Shown: in pieces, positions 38,896 through 39,058 of the stretch
Layout: each line of letters opens with the position of its first letter
How positions within the stretch are numbered: position 1 is the stretch's first letter
Source of the DNA: M3007 sp040080915
GTDB lineage: Bacteria; Bacteroidota; Bacteroidia; Chitinophagales; Saprospiraceae
NCBI GenBank assembly: GCA_040080915.1
Contig: JBEBHD010000016.1
Location: forward strand, 1-39,058
Reading direction: 5' to 3'
Length of the DNA stretch: 39,058 nucleotides
Program-made: the position numbers and the translations under genes
Notes under the pieces: generated by a model
What the model was told of the DNA's origin: nothing
Databases searched by the model: none
What the model saw: the letters and a program-made list of their open reading frames with translations, nothing else

Positions 38896-39058
38896 CCCAC
38901 GGGCGCACGACTGGAGATCAGGGCCGGACGGGAGTGGCGGCAGGTTCAGCCCGCGCGGCCCTCACCCCCACCCGCGTCCGCCGCAGCGGACACGAGCTCG
39001 GGGCCGGTGCTGGGTGGGGCACCTGGTTCCTCCCGGCGGCGGATCCGCACCACACCCT
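38870..39058. other. High-GC end unlike the rest; probable chimeric or foreign sequence
   Basis: By my count 133 of the last 178 bases (38881-39058) are G or C, about 75%. The change begins inside the asparagine synthase gene and ends its frame. No gene was recognised in it. It contains a small inverted repeat (GTCCGC CGCA GCGGAC) but no terminal repeat of an insertion element. The composition resembles high-GC actinobacterial DNA. Confidence 0.65.

Overview
The window looks like a member of the Bacteroidota, most likely a Saprospiraceae-type bacterium with moderately high GC. The evidence is several secreted proteins with C-terminal type IX secretion (T9SS) sorting domains, SprB-type repeats, a DUF1800/DUF1501 pair, and many promoter-like boxes of the Bacteroidota -7 type (TAnnTTTG). 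No rRNA, tRNA, CRISPR array or intact insertion sequence was seen.

Layout. 1-883: the 3' part of an alpha/alpha-toroid protein, cut by the window edge. 846-8713 (minus strand): mutS2, a secreted thioredoxin/T9SS protein, a xisI-type gene preceded by a 20-codon xisH-tail-like ORF, ruvB, a small membrane protein, a DUF433/DUF5615 toxin-antitoxin-like pair whose PIN-like gene carries an in-frame stop, and an ECF sigma factor with a probable membrane partner. 8872-13499 (plus): an Omp28-like T9SS protein, a MITE-like element, a conserved helical protein, a second inverted-repeat element, and a Uma2-type nuclease gene with no normal start codon. 13532-17053 (minus): a zinc-ribbon protein, prmC and an MBOAT acyltransferase. 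17322-20642 (plus): arginine deiminase, thioesterase, GT87-like glycosyltransferase and GtrA. 20702-25532 (minus): the apparent operon DUF1800 - DUF1501 - ATP-grasp ligase - SlyD-like FKBP. 25707-29648 (plus): a 1313-residue surface protein with a 228-bp tandem repeat. 29877-38895 (plus): a surface-polysaccharide cluster with WlbB/WbpD-like acetyltransferase, WlbA/WbpB-like oxidoreductase, Wzc-like tyrosine kinase, Wzx-like flippase, GT2 glycosyltransferase, glucose-1-phosphate cytidylyltransferase and an asparagine synthase cut off at two thirds of its normal length.

The polysaccharide genes plausibly act together in making and exporting a glycan with a diacetamido-uronic acid and a CDP-activated sugar, but the pathways are incomplete here (no WbpA, WbpE, WbpI or RfbG homologue is in view). 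The last roughly 180 bases are about 75% GC and unlike the rest; they look like a chimeric or foreign end, which would explain the truncated asparagine synthase.

The most unusual theme is that three nuclease-type accessory modules (DUF433/DUF5615, XisH/XisI, Uma2) all appear broken at the nuclease gene, and that intergenic spaces carry several families of structured repeats. The DUF1800/DUF1501/ATP-grasp/FKBP operon is the best candidate for an uncharacterised functional system.
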